Shown here: positions 16,681-25,495 of the stretch, one piece after another
How positions within the stretch are numbered: position 1 is the first letter of the stretch
How the letters are laid out: every line of letters starts with the position of its first letter
Source of the DNA: Vagococcus acidifermentans
GTDB lineage: Bacteria; Bacillota; Bacilli; Lactobacillales; Vagococcaceae
Assembly (NCBI RefSeq): GCF_003987655.1
Contig: NZ_NGKC01000014.1
Location: forward strand, 1 to 64,000
Reading direction: 5' to 3'
DNA length: 64,000 nt
Made by a program: the position numbers and the translations under genes
Notes under the pieces: model-generated
Told to the model about the DNA's origin: nothing
Database searches by the model: none
Seen by the model: only the letters and a program-made list of their open reading frames with translations

Positions 16681-17789
16681 CAATAATTTTCAATTACCAT
16701 GCCGTCTTGAGGGTAAGTTTTCGGCGACACTAACCCGTTTGAAACAAATTCATAGCCCGGTTCATCCCGTTCGTCTTTTTCGTCCAGTCCCAAAGACACC
16801 CGGAATTTATGGGAAATATACGCTAAGCTGTCTTCGTGGAGGCCGACCATACTGACTGTTTCGCCGTAACCGTAGTAGTCAAAACTCATCCAAGAAAACA
16901 TGTAAGAATCAAACGTGTAGCTTTTAGTCAAGGCAGAGGAGGCTAAACTCAGAATGTCGCCCATCGGCATATCTGTTTCGATATGGCCGTCCAGCGCCTG
17001 CAGGATACTTTTGTATTTCGAAATCGTCCCTATCTGCATCGCTTTTTTGGCCACTGCCTGAACGACCTGCTGCTGTCTGCCGCCGCGTTCGATGTCATTG
17101 TCTATTTTTCGTGTTCTGGCGAAAGCCAGTGCTTCTTCGCCGTCAAGCGTCTGTTTGCCCTTTTTCAAATTAACCGTCACTTTGTCTTGGGCATTCATCT
17201 CTTTTAAGTCAAACGGCACATCGATTTCAATGCCGTCCAGTGCATCGACTATATTTTCAAACGCCTGAAAATCCAGTGTGAGGTAATAATTAATCGGAAC
17301 AGCCAGCAGCTCCTCTACCGCTTGGATCGACGCATCCACCCCGCCATAGGCATAGGCCGCATTGATTTTGTCGTAACCCATAAATGCTTCGGTTTCAATA
17401 TACGTGTACGTATCTCGCGGAATACTCGTCATGCTGATGACCGCATCATCCGGGTTGACACTCAGAAGCAGCATCGAATCCGTCCGGGTCGTCTCCAGCC
17501 CGCGTTCTTCATTATTATCCACACCAAGAACCAGAACGGAAATCGGTTCTTTCATGACATCGATTTGTTCATTTTCATAACTGTTGGCTCGCGGTTTGTA
17601 CGACGCATTCAACAAATTATTCGTGTCAATCAGCATCTTGGCCCCGTAAAATACCCCGCCAAGCAGAACAACCAGGACCAAGCTCAGCATAATCTTCCCC
17701 AGCGTCAGCAGAATGCCTTTCGGTTTTTTCTTTTTATTGGCTCTCAGCTGCGCTCTTGTGATAAACTCTTGCGGATTAGTATCATTCAC
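16680..17789 (-). CDS. LytR-CpsA-Psr (LCP) family wall-polymer ligase
   Basis: A 369-residue LCP enzyme that transfers undecaprenyl-linked teichoic acid or glycan to peptidoglycan on the outer face of the membrane. It has a cytoplasmic basic N-terminus (ANKKKKPKG), one membrane span at about 27-52, and the extracellular LCP domain: LVLGVDNNE, TRTDSMLLLSVNP, SIPRDTY, DKINAAYAYGG, GEEALAFARTRK and ERGGRQQQV. The arginines and aspartates of the pyrophosphate site are present. Start is a GTG at 17787-17789 with AGGAG 8 nt upstream. It sits between the tag operon and divergent tagO, as expected for the final attachment step. Confidence 0.92.
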   Translation of the reverse strand: MNDTNPQEFITRAQLRANKKKKPKGILLTLGKIMLSLVLVVLLGGVFYGAKMLIDTNNLLNASYKPRANSYENEQIDVMKEPISVLVLGVDNNEERGLETTRTDSMLLLSVNPDDAVISMTSIPRDTYTYIETEAFMGYDKINAAYAYGGVDASIQAVEELLAVPINYYLTLDFQAFENIVDALDGIEIDVPFDLKEMNAQDKVTVNLKKGKQTLDGEEALAFARTRKIDNDIERGGRQQQVVQAVAKKAMQIGTISKYKSILQALDGHIETDMPMGDILSLASSALTKSYTFDSYMFSWMSFDYYGYGETVSMVGLHEDSLAYISHKFRVSLGLDEKDERDEPGYEFVSNGLVSPKTYPQDGMVIENY

Positions 17790-17822
17790 TCTCTTTACTC
17801 CTATCCAACGTTATACCTCAAT

Positions 17823-17831
17823 ATTATAGCA
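17823..17831 (-). promoter_or_regulatory. Extended -10 promoter of the LCP gene
   Basis: On the minus strand TG-C-TATAAT (17831 to 17823) lies about 35 bp upstream of the GTG start. The -35 region is poor (ACTTTT), consistent with an extended -10 promoter. Confidence 0.55.
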
Positions 17832-17912
17832 TAGGCGCCACTTTAAAAGTTATGAAATCGGAAATTTTCAAAAAAACTAAAGATTTATGAGTTAAATTAT
17901 TCAATGTCTTGA

Positions 17913-17941
17913 TTGGAATCACTGTAAATGTCATGTATAAT
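17913..17941 (+). promoter_or_regulatory. Sigma-A promoter of tagO
   Basis: TTGGAA (17913-17918), a 17-nt spacer and TATAAT (17936-17941) lie 32 bp before the tagO start, divergent from the LCP promoter. Confidence 0.6.
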
Positions 17942-17973
17942 GGATTCTGATATATGAAAGTAGGGTTTTAACT

Positions 17974-19101
17974 ATGAGCTTTATAACACAAGTTGCCATC
18001 CGCTTGATACTGACAGTGATCATGGCGTTTTTTCTCACACCGCTGATAAGAAAACTGGCGTTTGCCATCAATGCGGTAGACTACCCTAATAACAGACGAA
18101 TCAACACTGAGCCCATGCCGACAGCTGGCGGCTTGGTCATTTTTGTGACGTTTTGTTTTTCCTCGCTGATTATTTTTAAAGATATCATTCCTTTCAGTTA
18201 TGCAATGAAAATCATTGTCCCGACAGCGATTATCGTCGTAACCGGACTGATTGATGATATCAGCGAGCTGTCTCCTAAAGGCAAGCTGTTCGGTATAATA
18301 CTTGCGTCCCTTTATGTTTACTTCATTGCAGACATTTCCATGACCTCCATCACCTTGCCTTATTTCGGGCTGGTTCCGTTGGGCTGGTTAAGTTTTCCAG
18401 TCACATTGTTATGGATTGCCGCACTAACAAATGCCATCAACTTGATTGACGGACTCGACGGTCTGGCATCAGGCGTGTCCATCATCGCCCTTGCAACTAT
18501 CGGGATTGTCGGTTATGTGGCAGCCACTGCCGGCAGAGTGAACATTCAGGTCCCGCTGGAAATTTTTGTGCTGCTTGCCAGCACGGTCGGCTTTTTCCCG
18601 TTTAATTTTTATCCGGCAAAACAATTTCTCGGCGATACCGGGGCATTGATGCTGGGCTTTATGATTGCCATTTTTTCACTGCAAGGATTGAAAAATGCCA
18701 CATTCATCTCGTTGATTACACCGCTGATTATTTTAGGGGTACCCATCACAGATACCGTGTTTGCGATTATCCGCCGTCTTCTCAACAAGCGGCCGATTTC
18801 CTCTGCAGACAAAATGCACCTGCACCACCGGCTGCTGTCGTTAGGGTTCACCCACCGCGGAGCCGTATTGATGATTTATGCGCTGGCAATTATTTTTTCA
18901 ATAATTTCACTGCTCTACATCGTCACTGGCACATGGGCAACCATCCTGTTGACGATTGCCTGTCTCTTCGGTGTGGAATTACTGATAGAAACCATCGGGC
19001 TGGCAGGAAACGGCAAGCAGCCGCTGCTGGATATGTTCAAGTTTATCGGCAACCGTGCTTACCGCAACAAAAAAATGAACAAGAAAAAAAACACCGACTG
19101 A
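17974..19101 (+). CDS. tagO: TagO, undecaprenyl-phosphate GlcNAc-1-phosphate transferase
   Basis: A 375-residue polytopic transferase of the MraY/WecA family. It makes GlcNAc-PP-undecaprenol, the first committed step of wall teichoic acid synthesis, at the cytoplasmic membrane face. Family motifs in order: LIDDISELSP (the DD pair), NAINLIDGLDGLASG, FLGDTGALMLGF and the HLHHRLLSLG motif. About eleven membrane spans and a lysine-rich C-terminal tail are visible. It is divergent from the LCP gene and opposite to the tag operon, so the initiating enzyme has its own promoter. The ribosome-binding site is weak (AGTAGGG). Confidence 0.93.
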   Translation: MSFITQVAIRLILTVIMAFFLTPLIRKLAFAINAVDYPNNRRINTEPMPTAGGLVIFVTFCFSSLIIFKDIIPFSYAMKIIVPTAIIVVTGLIDDISELSPKGKLFGIILASLYVYFIADISMTSITLPYFGLVPLGWLSFPVTLLWIAALTNAINLIDGLDGLASGVSIIALATIGIVGYVAATAGRVNIQVPLEIFVLLASTVGFFPFNFYPAKQFLGDTGALMLGFMIAIFSLQGLKNATFISLITPLIILGVPITDTVFAIIRRLLNKRPISSADKMHLHHRLLSLGFTHRGAVLMIYALAIIFSIISLLYIVTGTWATILLTIACLFGVELLIETIGLAGNGKQPLLDMFKFIGNRAYRNKKMNKKKNTD

Positions 19102-19149
19102 TTGTAGTTATGCAAGACGAAAGTTCCTGCTAACGGTCGGTGTTTTTTT
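19086..19149. terminator. Bidirectional terminator between tagO and the BrkB-like gene
   Basis: AAAACACCGAC ending at 19098 pairs with GTCGGTGTTTT beginning at 19136, flanked by A- and T-runs, so it can stop transcription from both convergent genes. It overlaps both stop codons and has a long loop of about 37 nt. Confidence 0.65.
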
Positions 19150-20053
19150 CTTTTCTATCTTCCAACTTACTTCTGACATATTTGCTGACACCCAAATCCC
19201 GCGGACGGATGCGCACGTACAGCAATTGCGCGGTCACCACATTAATCACGCCGCCGACAATAATCAACGTTGAAGCGATGTTCAGCCAGATGATAAACAC
19301 AATCACTGACCCGATGATGCCGTAACTGGTAATACTTTGGGAAAAATAATGAATGTACAGTCCGAAAAATTGCGTGACCACCATCCAGCTGATTGTTGTG
19401 AACACTGCACCCGGGACAACTGTCCGGAAAGGGACAAGCGTATTCGGTACAAAGTAGTATATCAGCAGTAAAATCACAAACAGGACAATCGCCGTGACCG
19501 GCCATTTCAACGTGCTGAACGTGTCCGATATTTCCATCGGCAACTGTAAAATCGGCAGCAGGTAATCCACGACCGTTTGCCCGAAACCGATAATCACGAC
19601 TAACAGGACAACAATTAAAAGAAAGAGAATGACCCAGATTACTGACAGCAGCCGCGTAATCAAAAAATTTTTTTGCCTCGCCACGCCGTATATTTTGTCC
19701 AATGTCATCTGAATGGCGCTGATACTCCGGCTGACCGCCCAGAAAGTACCGATGGCCGAGACCGACAGCAAGCCGCTGTTGCTCTGGGTCAGCAGACTGA
19801 CAATCGTCCCCTGCATCTTGTCATAAATATCTAGCGGCAGCATCTCCTTAATATAAATCAGAACTGTCTGCTCGCTGATTTGCAAGTAGGGAAGGACGTT
19901 CCCTACCATAATCAGCATCGGAAAGAAAGCAAACAGCAAGTAATACGTCACGATAACCGACGACGAGCGCACCTCTGCTTTGTTAATCGTGTGTACAAAT
20001 AACTTGAGCTTCTCTTTCCATGACAGCTTTGGATTTGGTGATGTGCTGTTCAC
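19130..20053 (-). CDS. YihY/BrkB-family membrane protein
   Basis: A ~307-residue inner-membrane protein with about six spans, in the family once called ribonuclease BN; the true function is unresolved. Visible family signatures are SSVIVTYYLLFAFFPMLIM at the first span, FWAVSRSISAIQMTLDKIYG and IIGSVIVFIIWLNIASTLII near the end. I prefer the GTG at 20051-20053, because AGGAG then lies 9 nt upstream; the GTG two codons earlier has the Shine-Dalgarno only 3 nt away. It follows map by about 15 bp, so the two are probably co-transcribed. Confidence 0.85.
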   Translation of the reverse strand: MNSTSPNPKLSWKEKLKLFVHTINKAEVRSSSVIVTYYLLFAFFPMLIMVGNVLPYLQISEQTVLIYIKEMLPLDIYDKMQGTIVSLLTQSNSGLLSVSAIGTFWAVSRSISAIQMTLDKIYGVARQKNFLITRLLSVIWVILFLLIVVLLVVIIGFGQTVVDYLLPILQLPMEISDTFSTLKWPVTAIVLFVILLLIYYFVPNTLVPFRTVVPGAVFTTISWMVVTQFFGLYIHYFSQSITSYGIIGSVIVFIIWLNIASTLIIVGGVINVVTAQLLYVRIRPRDLGVSKYVRSKLEDRKEKNTDR

Positions 20054-20068
20054 GGGCACCAGCTCCTT

Positions 20069-20821
20069 TTAAGCCTCTTGATCAGTTAAAATTCTTGGAC
20101 CATCAGCCGTAATTGCAACAGTGTGTTCAAACTGGCAGCTTAAACCGCCGTCACGCGTACGCGCCGTCCAATTGTTATTGTCCATCTTCATCTGCCAAGT
20201 TCCTGTATTGACCATCGGCTCAATCGTAATCACCATGCCTTCTTTCAGACGCAAGCCTTTCCCCTTTTCGCCATAGTGGGGAACAGCCGGACTTTCATGG
20301 ATGGTCGGGCCAATGCCGTGACCGACAAAATCGCGGACAACAGACAGACCTTCGCCCTCCACATAAGTCTGAATTGCATGACCGATGTCGCCGATACGAT
20401 TGCCGGGCTGTGCCTGTTCAATTCCCAAATACAGTGATTTTTCAGTCACTTCCATCAAGTGGTCGATTTCCGGTGTCGACTGGCCGACAATATAAGCCCA
20501 ACAAGAATCAGACATCGCACCCTTCAAATCAATACACATGTCTACTTTTATCAAATCACCGGACTTCAATTTTTTCTTTCGCGGAAAGCCATGGCAGATT
20601 TCATCATTGATGCTGCAGCAGGTCGCATACTTATACCCTTCATAACCAATTTGGGCTGCAATCCCGCCATTTTTTTGAATCATGTCATGCACAAATAATT
20701 CAATATCCCAGCTGGTGATACCCGGCTTGATAAACTCCCTCAGCGCTTTATGCACATTCGCCAGCAGCGCGCCGGACTCCGCCATCATTTCTATTTCTCT
20801 TTCTGACTTTAACGTAATCAT
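20069..20821 (-). CDS. map: Type I methionine aminopeptidase
   Basis: A 250-residue metalloprotease that removes the initiator methionine from new proteins. The metal ligands of the family are visible in order: VDMCIDLKGAMSDSCWAY (two aspartates), VGHGIGPTIHESP (histidine), ITIEPMV (glutamate) and CQFEHTVAI (glutamate). A short insertion before the last ligand (GTWQMKMDNNNW) is also found in other lactic acid bacteria. A promoter with 17-nt spacing is directly upstream. The Shine-Dalgarno GGGAG is rather far (about 13 nt) from the ATG. Confidence 0.95.
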   Translation of the reverse strand: MITLKSEREIEMMAESGALLANVHKALREFIKPGITSWDIELFVHDMIQKNGGIAAQIGYEGYKYATCCSINDEICHGFPRKKKLKSGDLIKVDMCIDLKGAMSDSCWAYIVGQSTPEIDHLMEVTEKSLYLGIEQAQPGNRIGDIGHAIQTYVEGEGLSVVRDFVGHGIGPTIHESPAVPHYGEKGKGLRLKEGMVITIEPMVNTGTWQMKMDNNNWTARTRDGGLSCQFEHTVAITADGPRILTDQEA

Positions 20822-20853
20822 AATTACTACAAGACTCCCTTCTCAGCATGTCT

Positions 20854-20882
20854 ATTTTAGCATAACATCAGTGATAGTCCAA
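20854..20882 (-). promoter_or_regulatory. Sigma-A promoter of map
   Basis: On the minus strand TTGGAC (20877-20882), a 17-nt spacer and TAAAAT (20854-20859), 33 bp before the map start codon. Confidence 0.55.
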
Positions 20883-20905
20883 TACTTGTGATTCAGTCAG
20901 AAAGA

Positions 20906-20933
20906 TTGCTATTATTTCATCTTCTGATATAAT
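20906..20933 (+). promoter_or_regulatory. Sigma-A promoter of the flavodoxin gene
   Basis: TTGCTA (20906-20911), a 16-nt spacer and a perfect TATAAT (20928-20933), 30 bp before the ATG and divergent from the map promoter. Confidence 0.55.
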
Positions 20934-20962
20934 TTTCATGTAAAAAAGGGAAGGATGATAAC

Positions 20963-21412
20963 ATGCCTCTTGTAAAAATTGTGTACGCCAGTTTAACCGG
21001 TAATACGGAAGAAATAGCTGATATTGTTGCTGAAGCTTTTGAAGACAACGGCTGTGAGGTAACCATCGATGAATGCACGCAAGTGGATGCGGCTGATTTT
21101 CTGGAAGCAGACTTGTGTGTCGTTGCCGCCTATACATACGATGACGGCCACTTGCCTGACGAAATCGTGGATTTCTATGAAGAATTGCAGGAATTGGATT
21201 TGTCCGGGAAAATAGCCGGTGTCGTCGGCTCAGGCGACTCTTTTTACGACTACTTCTGTAAATCCGTTGATGATTTCGAACAGGCTTTTGCCGCTGCCGG
21301 GGCACGCAAAGGTGCGGCCTCAGTCAAAGTGGAACTGGCCGCGGAAGAAGAAGACATCGTGCAGCTTGAAACATTCGCCAGCGACATGCTGCGGACCTTC
21401 CAAGCACAATAA
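20963..21412 (+). CDS. Flavodoxin
   Basis: A 149-residue short-chain flavodoxin, a soluble FMN-dependent one-electron carrier. The phosphate-binding loop SLTGNTEE is at 10-17, AYTYDDGHLP contributes the first aromatic loop, and GSGDSFYDYFCKSVDDF the second. The protein is strongly acidic, as usual for electron carriers. Single-gene unit with its own promoter and a strong terminator. The redox partner cannot be inferred from the neighbours. Confidence 0.93.
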   Translation: MPLVKIVYASLTGNTEEIADIVAEAFEDNGCEVTIDECTQVDAADFLEADLCVVAAYTYDDGHLPDEIVDFYEELQELDLSGKIAGVVGSGDSFYDYFCKSVDDFEQAFAAAGARKGAASVKVELAAEEEDIVQLETFASDMLRTFQAQ

Positions 21413-21457
21413 AAAAACGTCTGGCACGGCAAACTCCGTGACCCAGACGTTTTTTTA
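21413..21457. terminator. Strong bidirectional terminator
   Basis: The A-run and ACGTCTGGCACGG pair with CCGTGACCCAGACGT and a T-run (a 13-bp stem with a bulge). It serves the flavodoxin gene on the plus strand and the TetR-family gene on the minus strand, overlapping the latter's stop. Confidence 0.85.
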
Positions 21458-22024
21458 AAAGGTCAGTTTAAATTCCTTGGCTTGTTTTAAATTATCAATG
21501 ACACCTTGCATGATTGCCACAATTTCGTCTTTTGTCGGGTGAATCAATTCAGCCGACGACAGGGAAGCCAAGCCTGTGGCGACAATCCATGTCCCTGAGA
21601 ACAAGGCGTCTTTCGTTTCATCCGGCAAATCCTTCAAGTTATCTTGTGCATTCACGAGTGTCATAAAATACTCACGGCTGAAGCGGTTGATTTCCTGACC
21701 GCCGGCATAGTCTTCGACATATAAAGAACGGTATAAGATTTTTTCCTCGACGGCGAAGTTGATATAATTCAGCACCAAATCAAGCACCGCATCGCCTGTC
21801 ACGACTTTTGAAAATACATCGTCAGTTAAATACCTTTCTACTTTATCAAATAACGCCTTTTTTAATTCTTCCATATTCTTGAATTCCAGATAAATGGGCT
21901 GAGTCGAACTTTTCATCTTACTGGCAATATTTCTTGCTGTGAAACGTGAAAAACCTTCTGTGGCAACCACCTCGTACGCTGCGTTCAAAATGTGATCTCT
22001 GGTAATTGTTTTTTTTCTTGCCAT
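21455..22024 (-). CDS. TetR-family transcriptional regulator
   Basis: A ~189-residue regulator. The N-terminal helix-turn-helix domain spans about residues 5-50 (ILNAAYEVVATEGFSRFTAR then IASKMKSSTQPIYLEF). The C-terminal ligand domain is not assignable to a known effector. I chose the ATG at 22022-22024 (MARKKT), because AGGTGAGG lies 8 nt upstream; the ATG seven codons earlier would include that site in the coding region. It is divergent from the M29 aminopeptidase gene, with a 32-bp dyad in between, so autoregulation and perhaps control of the peptidase are likely but inferred. Confidence 0.88.
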   Translation of the reverse strand: MARKKTITRDHILNAAYEVVATEGFSRFTARNIASKMKSSTQPIYLEFKNMEELKKALFDKVERYLTDDVFSKVVTGDAVLDLVLNYINFAVEEKILYRSLYVEDYAGGQEINRFSREYFMTLVNAQDNLKDLPDETKDALFSGTWIVATGLASLSSAELIHPTKDEIVAIMQGVIDNLKQAKEFKLTF

Positions 22025-22076
22025 GAGATCCACCTCACCTTCCATTTTAATATGTTGTTTTAGAAATTCGAAATAA

Positions 22077-22108
22077 TTATTAACGACTCGTGATAGTCTT
22101 ATTAATAA
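22077..22108. promoter_or_regulatory. 32-bp imperfect palindrome, candidate TetR operator
   Basis: Half sites TTATTAA-c-GACT (22077-22088) and AGTC-ttaT-TAATAA (22095-22108) form a dyad between the TetR gene and the peptidase gene. It lies just downstream of an extended -10 (TG-A-TACAAT, minus strand, 22126-22133) that would transcribe the regulator. That position fits autorepression. Confidence 0.45.
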
Positions 22109-22186
22109 ATAACTGTATTACGTTCATTGTATCATGAATAATTTGTAAAAAAAAGTTTCTTGTAATATTTTATCAAATTCTGTCAA

Positions 22187-22215
22187 TTGTTTCGAAAAAA
22201 ATCCTATGTTATTAT
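22187..22215 (+). promoter_or_regulatory. Promoter of the M29 aminopeptidase gene
   Basis: TTGTTT (22187-22192), a 17-nt spacer and TATTAT (22210-22215). A perfect TATAAT at 22219-22224 is an alternative -10 without a good -35. Confidence 0.45.
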
Positions 22216-22249
22216 ATGTATAATCCATTTAAGACTAGGAGGTTTTTAG

Positions 22250-23488
22250 ATGACTTTAGCAAACTTTAGTACATTATTGCAAAAATATGCGGAACTAATT
22301 GTAAAAACTGGAGTAAATGTTCAAAAATCCCATACGGTTGTTGTACAAGTTTCTGTCGACCAGCGGCAGCTGGCCCGTCTGATCGTAAAAGAAGCCTATC
22401 AGGCCGGCGCCAAACAAGTTCTTGTGCAGTGGAACGACGATATTATCAGCCGTGAATTTTATCTTCACGCGGACGACGACATTTTAACCACGATTCCCCA
22501 GTACCGCATTGATGAAACGCTTTATTGGATTGAAAATGATGCCAGTCGGATCAGTGTTGTGTCGCAAAATCCTGATGCACTGGCCGGTGTCGACACGCAG
22601 CGAGTCGCTGCCTATCAGGCTGCGGCGGGAAAAGCACTGGTTGCTCTCCGTCAGACGACTCAGTCCAATAAAAACAGCTGGACTGTAGTTGCTGCCGCGG
22701 GACCGGAATGGGCGGCAAAAGTTTTCCCGGAATTGAGTGACAGTGACGCGCAAGTCGCCGCGTTGTGGGAAGCGATTTTCAATGCTGCTCGCGTGGATAC
22801 GGATGACCCGATTGCTGCCTGGCAGGCACACGACCACACCCTGACTGCAAAAGCCGAATTGTTGAATCACGAACAGTTCGATGCGCTGCACTACCGAGCA
22901 CCCGGTACCGATTTAATCGTCGGCTTGCCGAAAAACCATCGCTGGGAAGGCGGCGGCAGCACTAATTCGCGGGGGGAACGTTTCATGGCAAACATGCCGA
23001 CGGAGGAAGTATTCACCGCGCCGGATGCCCGCCGAATCGACGGCACCGTTGTCAGCACAAAGCCCCTAAGCTATGCAGGCAGCACCATCTCCGGCATGTC
23101 CTTCACTTTCAAAGACGGAAAAGTGGTCGACGCTTCAGCCGAACAGGGGGAAGATGTCCTCAAGCACTTGCTGGCAATAGATGACGGGGCAAAGAGTCTC
23201 GGCGAAGTGGCCCTGGTGCCGCACCGCTCCCCGATTTCCCAGTCCGGCATCACCTTTTACAATACACTATTCGATGAAAATGCCTCAAACCATTTAGCTC
23301 TCGGGTCTGCCTATGCTTTCAGCATTGAAGGCGGAACGGAAATGACAGAAGAAGAGTTGGCAGACGCCGGCTTGAACCGCAGTCAGACCCATGTCGATTT
23401 CATGATCGGCTCAGAACTGATGGATATCGACGGAATCCGCCAAGACGGCAGCCGCGTCCCGATTTTCAGAGGCGGCGAATGGGCGTAA
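22250..23488 (+). CDS. pepS: M29-family aminopeptidase (PepS/AmpS)
   Basis: A 412-residue metallo-aminopeptidase of family M29 that trims N-terminal residues from peptides in the cytoplasm. The metal-binding region is recognisable: MPTEEVFTAPD, LGEVALVPHRSPIS, LFDENASNHLALGSAYAF and SQTHVDFMIGS supply the glutamate, histidine and aspartate ligands. A perfect AGGAGG precedes the ATG and a strong terminator follows. The length is normal for PepS. Divergent from a TetR-family gene that may regulate it. Confidence 0.92.
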   Translation: MTLANFSTLLQKYAELIVKTGVNVQKSHTVVVQVSVDQRQLARLIVKEAYQAGAKQVLVQWNDDIISREFYLHADDDILTTIPQYRIDETLYWIENDASRISVVSQNPDALAGVDTQRVAAYQAAAGKALVALRQTTQSNKNSWTVVAAAGPEWAAKVFPELSDSDAQVAALWEAIFNAARVDTDDPIAAWQAHDHTLTAKAELLNHEQFDALHYRAPGTDLIVGLPKNHRWEGGGSTNSRGERFMANMPTEEVFTAPDARRIDGTVVSTKPLSYAGSTISGMSFTFKDGKVVDASAEQGEDVLKHLLAIDDGAKSLGEVALVPHRSPISQSGITFYNTLFDENASNHLALGSAYAFSIEGGTEMTEEELADAGLNRSQTHVDFMIGSELMDIDGIRQDGSRVPIFRGGEWA

Positions 23489-23495
23489 CCTTTTG

Positions 23496-23532
23496 AAAAA
23501 CACTCTTGCCGCATATGGCAAGAGTGTTTTTT
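23496..23532. terminator. Bidirectional terminator between pepS and whiA
   Basis: AAAAACACTCTTGCC (23496-23510), loop GCATAT, and GGCAAGAGTGTTTTTT (23517-23532): a perfect 15-bp stem including A/T flanks, usable on both strands. Confidence 0.9.
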
Positions 23533-23559
23533 GGTGACAGCAGAGATGTCTGATGTACA

Positions 23560-24489
23560 TCACAATTTCTCTGCAAATTCATTGATTTTTCGGATGCGGT
23601 GGTTAATACCGGACTTTGTGATAGGGCCTGAAGGCAACATCTCGCCCAGTTCCTTCAAACTGATTTCAGGATGCTCCAGACGCAGCTCTGCAACTTCCCT
23701 CAATTTTTCCGGCAAAGCCTGCAAGCCGACTGTGTCTTCGATTCGCTGGATGTTTTGAATCTGGCGGGAAGCGGCATCAATCGTTTTATTCATATTGGCT
23801 GTTTCGCAGTTCACCAGCCGGTTGACAGAATTTCGCATGTCCCGCACAATCCGCACATCTTCAAACTTGAGCATGGCATTTGTGGCACCGATGAGTATCA
23901 GAAAATCAGCAATCTCTTCCGCACCTTTTAAATAGGCAATATAGCCGCTGCGCCGCTCCAATACACGTCCGTTCAAGTGATAAAAACGCAGCATCTCGCA
24001 TAAATCATTGGCTTGTTCTTCATACAAGGCATAGATTTCGAGGTGATAACGGCTGGTCTCCGGATTGTTGACCGAACCCCCTGCCAAAAATGCCCCCCGC
24101 AAATATGACCGCATCTTTTGTTCATTGCCCATGATACTTGAAGACACACGTGTATTGAACATGTAGCCGTCCATGATTTCCAAATCTTCCAGAACACGCT
24201 GTGTGTCCTGTTTCAGGCGGACGATATAAACATTATTTTTTTTCAACTTCATCTTTTTCCGCACAAGCAACTCGCTGTTGACTTGGTAATGGTCTTTTAA
24301 CAACGTATAAATACGGCGGGCAATGGCCGCATTTTCAGTTTGAACATTTAAGACAAACCGACGGTTAGCCAGGGTGACGGCACCGTTCATGCGAATCAAC
24401 GCTGCCAGTTCCGCTTTTGCGTGTTCAAAGTGGACTTCCAATGTTGTCAGTTCTTTTTTCACATCAGATGCAAAAGACAACGCTGTCAC
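23560..24489 (-). CDS. whiA: WhiA DNA-binding protein
   Basis: A ~309-residue WhiA protein: an N-terminal LAGLIDADG-homing-endonuclease-like domain (residues ~1-200) and a C-terminal helix-turn-helix ([20 protein letters not shown] then [14 protein letters not shown]). In Firmicutes WhiA influences cell division and chromosome segregation; in actinobacteria it is a sporulation regulator. The start is the GTG at 24487-24489 ([14 protein letters not shown]), preceded by AAAGGG and matching the family N-terminus; upstream in-frame ATGs fall inside yvcK. Third gene of rapZ-yvcK-whiA. Confidence 0.95.
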   Translation of the reverse strand: MTALSFASDVKKELTTLEVHFEHAKAELAALIRMNGAVTLANRRFVLNVQTENAAIARRIYTLLKDHYQVNSELLVRKKMKLKKNNVYIVRLKQDTQRVLEDLEIMDGYMFNTRVSSSIMGNEQKMRSYLRGAFLAGGSVNNPETSRYHLEIYALYEEQANDLCEMLRFYHLNGRVLERRSGYIAYLKGAEEIADFLILIGATNAMLKFEDVRIVRDMRNSVNRLVNCETANMNKTIDAASRQIQNIQRIEDTVGLQALPEKLREVAELRLEHPEISLKELGEMLPSGPITKSGINHRIRKINEFAEKL

Positions 24490-24502
24490 ACCCTTTCTTT
24501 CC

Positions 24503-25495
24503 TTAATATTTAGTACCAAAAACCAGCCGGAATAATTCATCCACCACTTTTTCGCCATCATGAAAAACACCGCCGTTGCTTAATTTTAGAAAATCAGCAG
24601 AAATCACGCGGCAGCCTTCATCTCGCAAGCCTTGAAAATCATGGCAGACTTGAACTAAGTATTCATCATAGATAGTCGGGTCCATGTAACCGTCCGGAAC
24701 AGGTTCGGTATTCACCAGAACCGTATCGACAAACGGCTGGCCCAAATGTTTATGGAGTACTTTGACATGCTGGGCATCGGAAAAATGCTCCGTTTCGCCT
24801 TTTTGAGTCATGATGTTGCAAATATAAACCACTTCCGCCTCCGACTGGCAGACCGCCTCGCCGATTTCCTGAATCATCAGATTCGGCAAAATGCTGGTAA
24901 ACAAACTGCCGGGGCCAAGTACAATCATGTCGGCATTTTTAATGGCCGTAATGACTTTTCGTGCCGGCACAGGCTTTTGATTGTCGCATGTATTGGTGAC
25001 ATGGACACGGTCGATCGTTTTGCGGTTTTTGGCAATATGCGATTCGCCGGATACGGATGTACCGTCCGTATACGTCGCATGCAAGGTCAGCGAACACTCG
25101 GAAGCAGGATAAACATGGCCGTCCACGTGCATAATCTGACTCAACAATTGGATGGCTTCGTAAGTGCTGTCGCGCATTTCCGACAAGGCCGCAATAATCA
25201 GATTACCGATTGTATGATTGGCGAGAAAATCATCACTTTCATGAAACCGGTACTGAAACAAATCTTCATACAATTTGGGCATGTCCGACAAGGCAACCAG
25301 CACATTGCGCAAATCTCCCGGCGGGGCGATGTTGACACTTTGCCGTAAAATACCACTGCTGCCCCCATCGTCAGCAACAGTGACAATCGCAGTAATATCT
25401 GCGCTTTGGTTCCGCAGTCCTTTCAAAATGACCGGCAGACCAGTGCCGCCCCCTATGACGACTATTTTTGGTTTTCTGATACGGTACGTTTTCAC
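24503..25495 (-). CDS. yvcK: YvcK/GlmR gluconeogenesis-related factor
   Basis: A 330-residue protein of the CofD-like fold. [14 protein letters not shown] at the N-terminus and [12 protein letters not shown] are the UDP-sugar/phosphate-binding signatures. In Bacillus YvcK (GlmR) binds UDP-GlcNAc and stimulates GlmS, linking carbon metabolism with wall precursor supply. Its start overlaps the rapZ stop by 4 nt. Confidence 0.95.
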   Translation of the reverse strand: MKTYRIRKPKIVVIGGGTGLPVILKGLRNQSADITAIVTVADDGGSSGILRQSVNIAPPGDLRNVLVALSDMPKLYEDLFQYRFHESDDFLANHTIGNLIIAALSEMRDSTYEAIQLLSQIMHVDGHVYPASECSLTLHATYTDGTSVSGESHIAKNRKTIDRVHVTNTCDNQKPVPARKVITAIKNADMIVLGPGSLFTSILPNLMIQEIGEAVCQSEAEVVYICNIMTQKGETEHFSDAQHVKVLHKHLGQPFVDTVLVNTEPVPDGYMDPTIYDEYLVQVCHDFQGLRDEGCRVISADFLKLSNGGVFHDGEKVVDELFRLVFGTKY

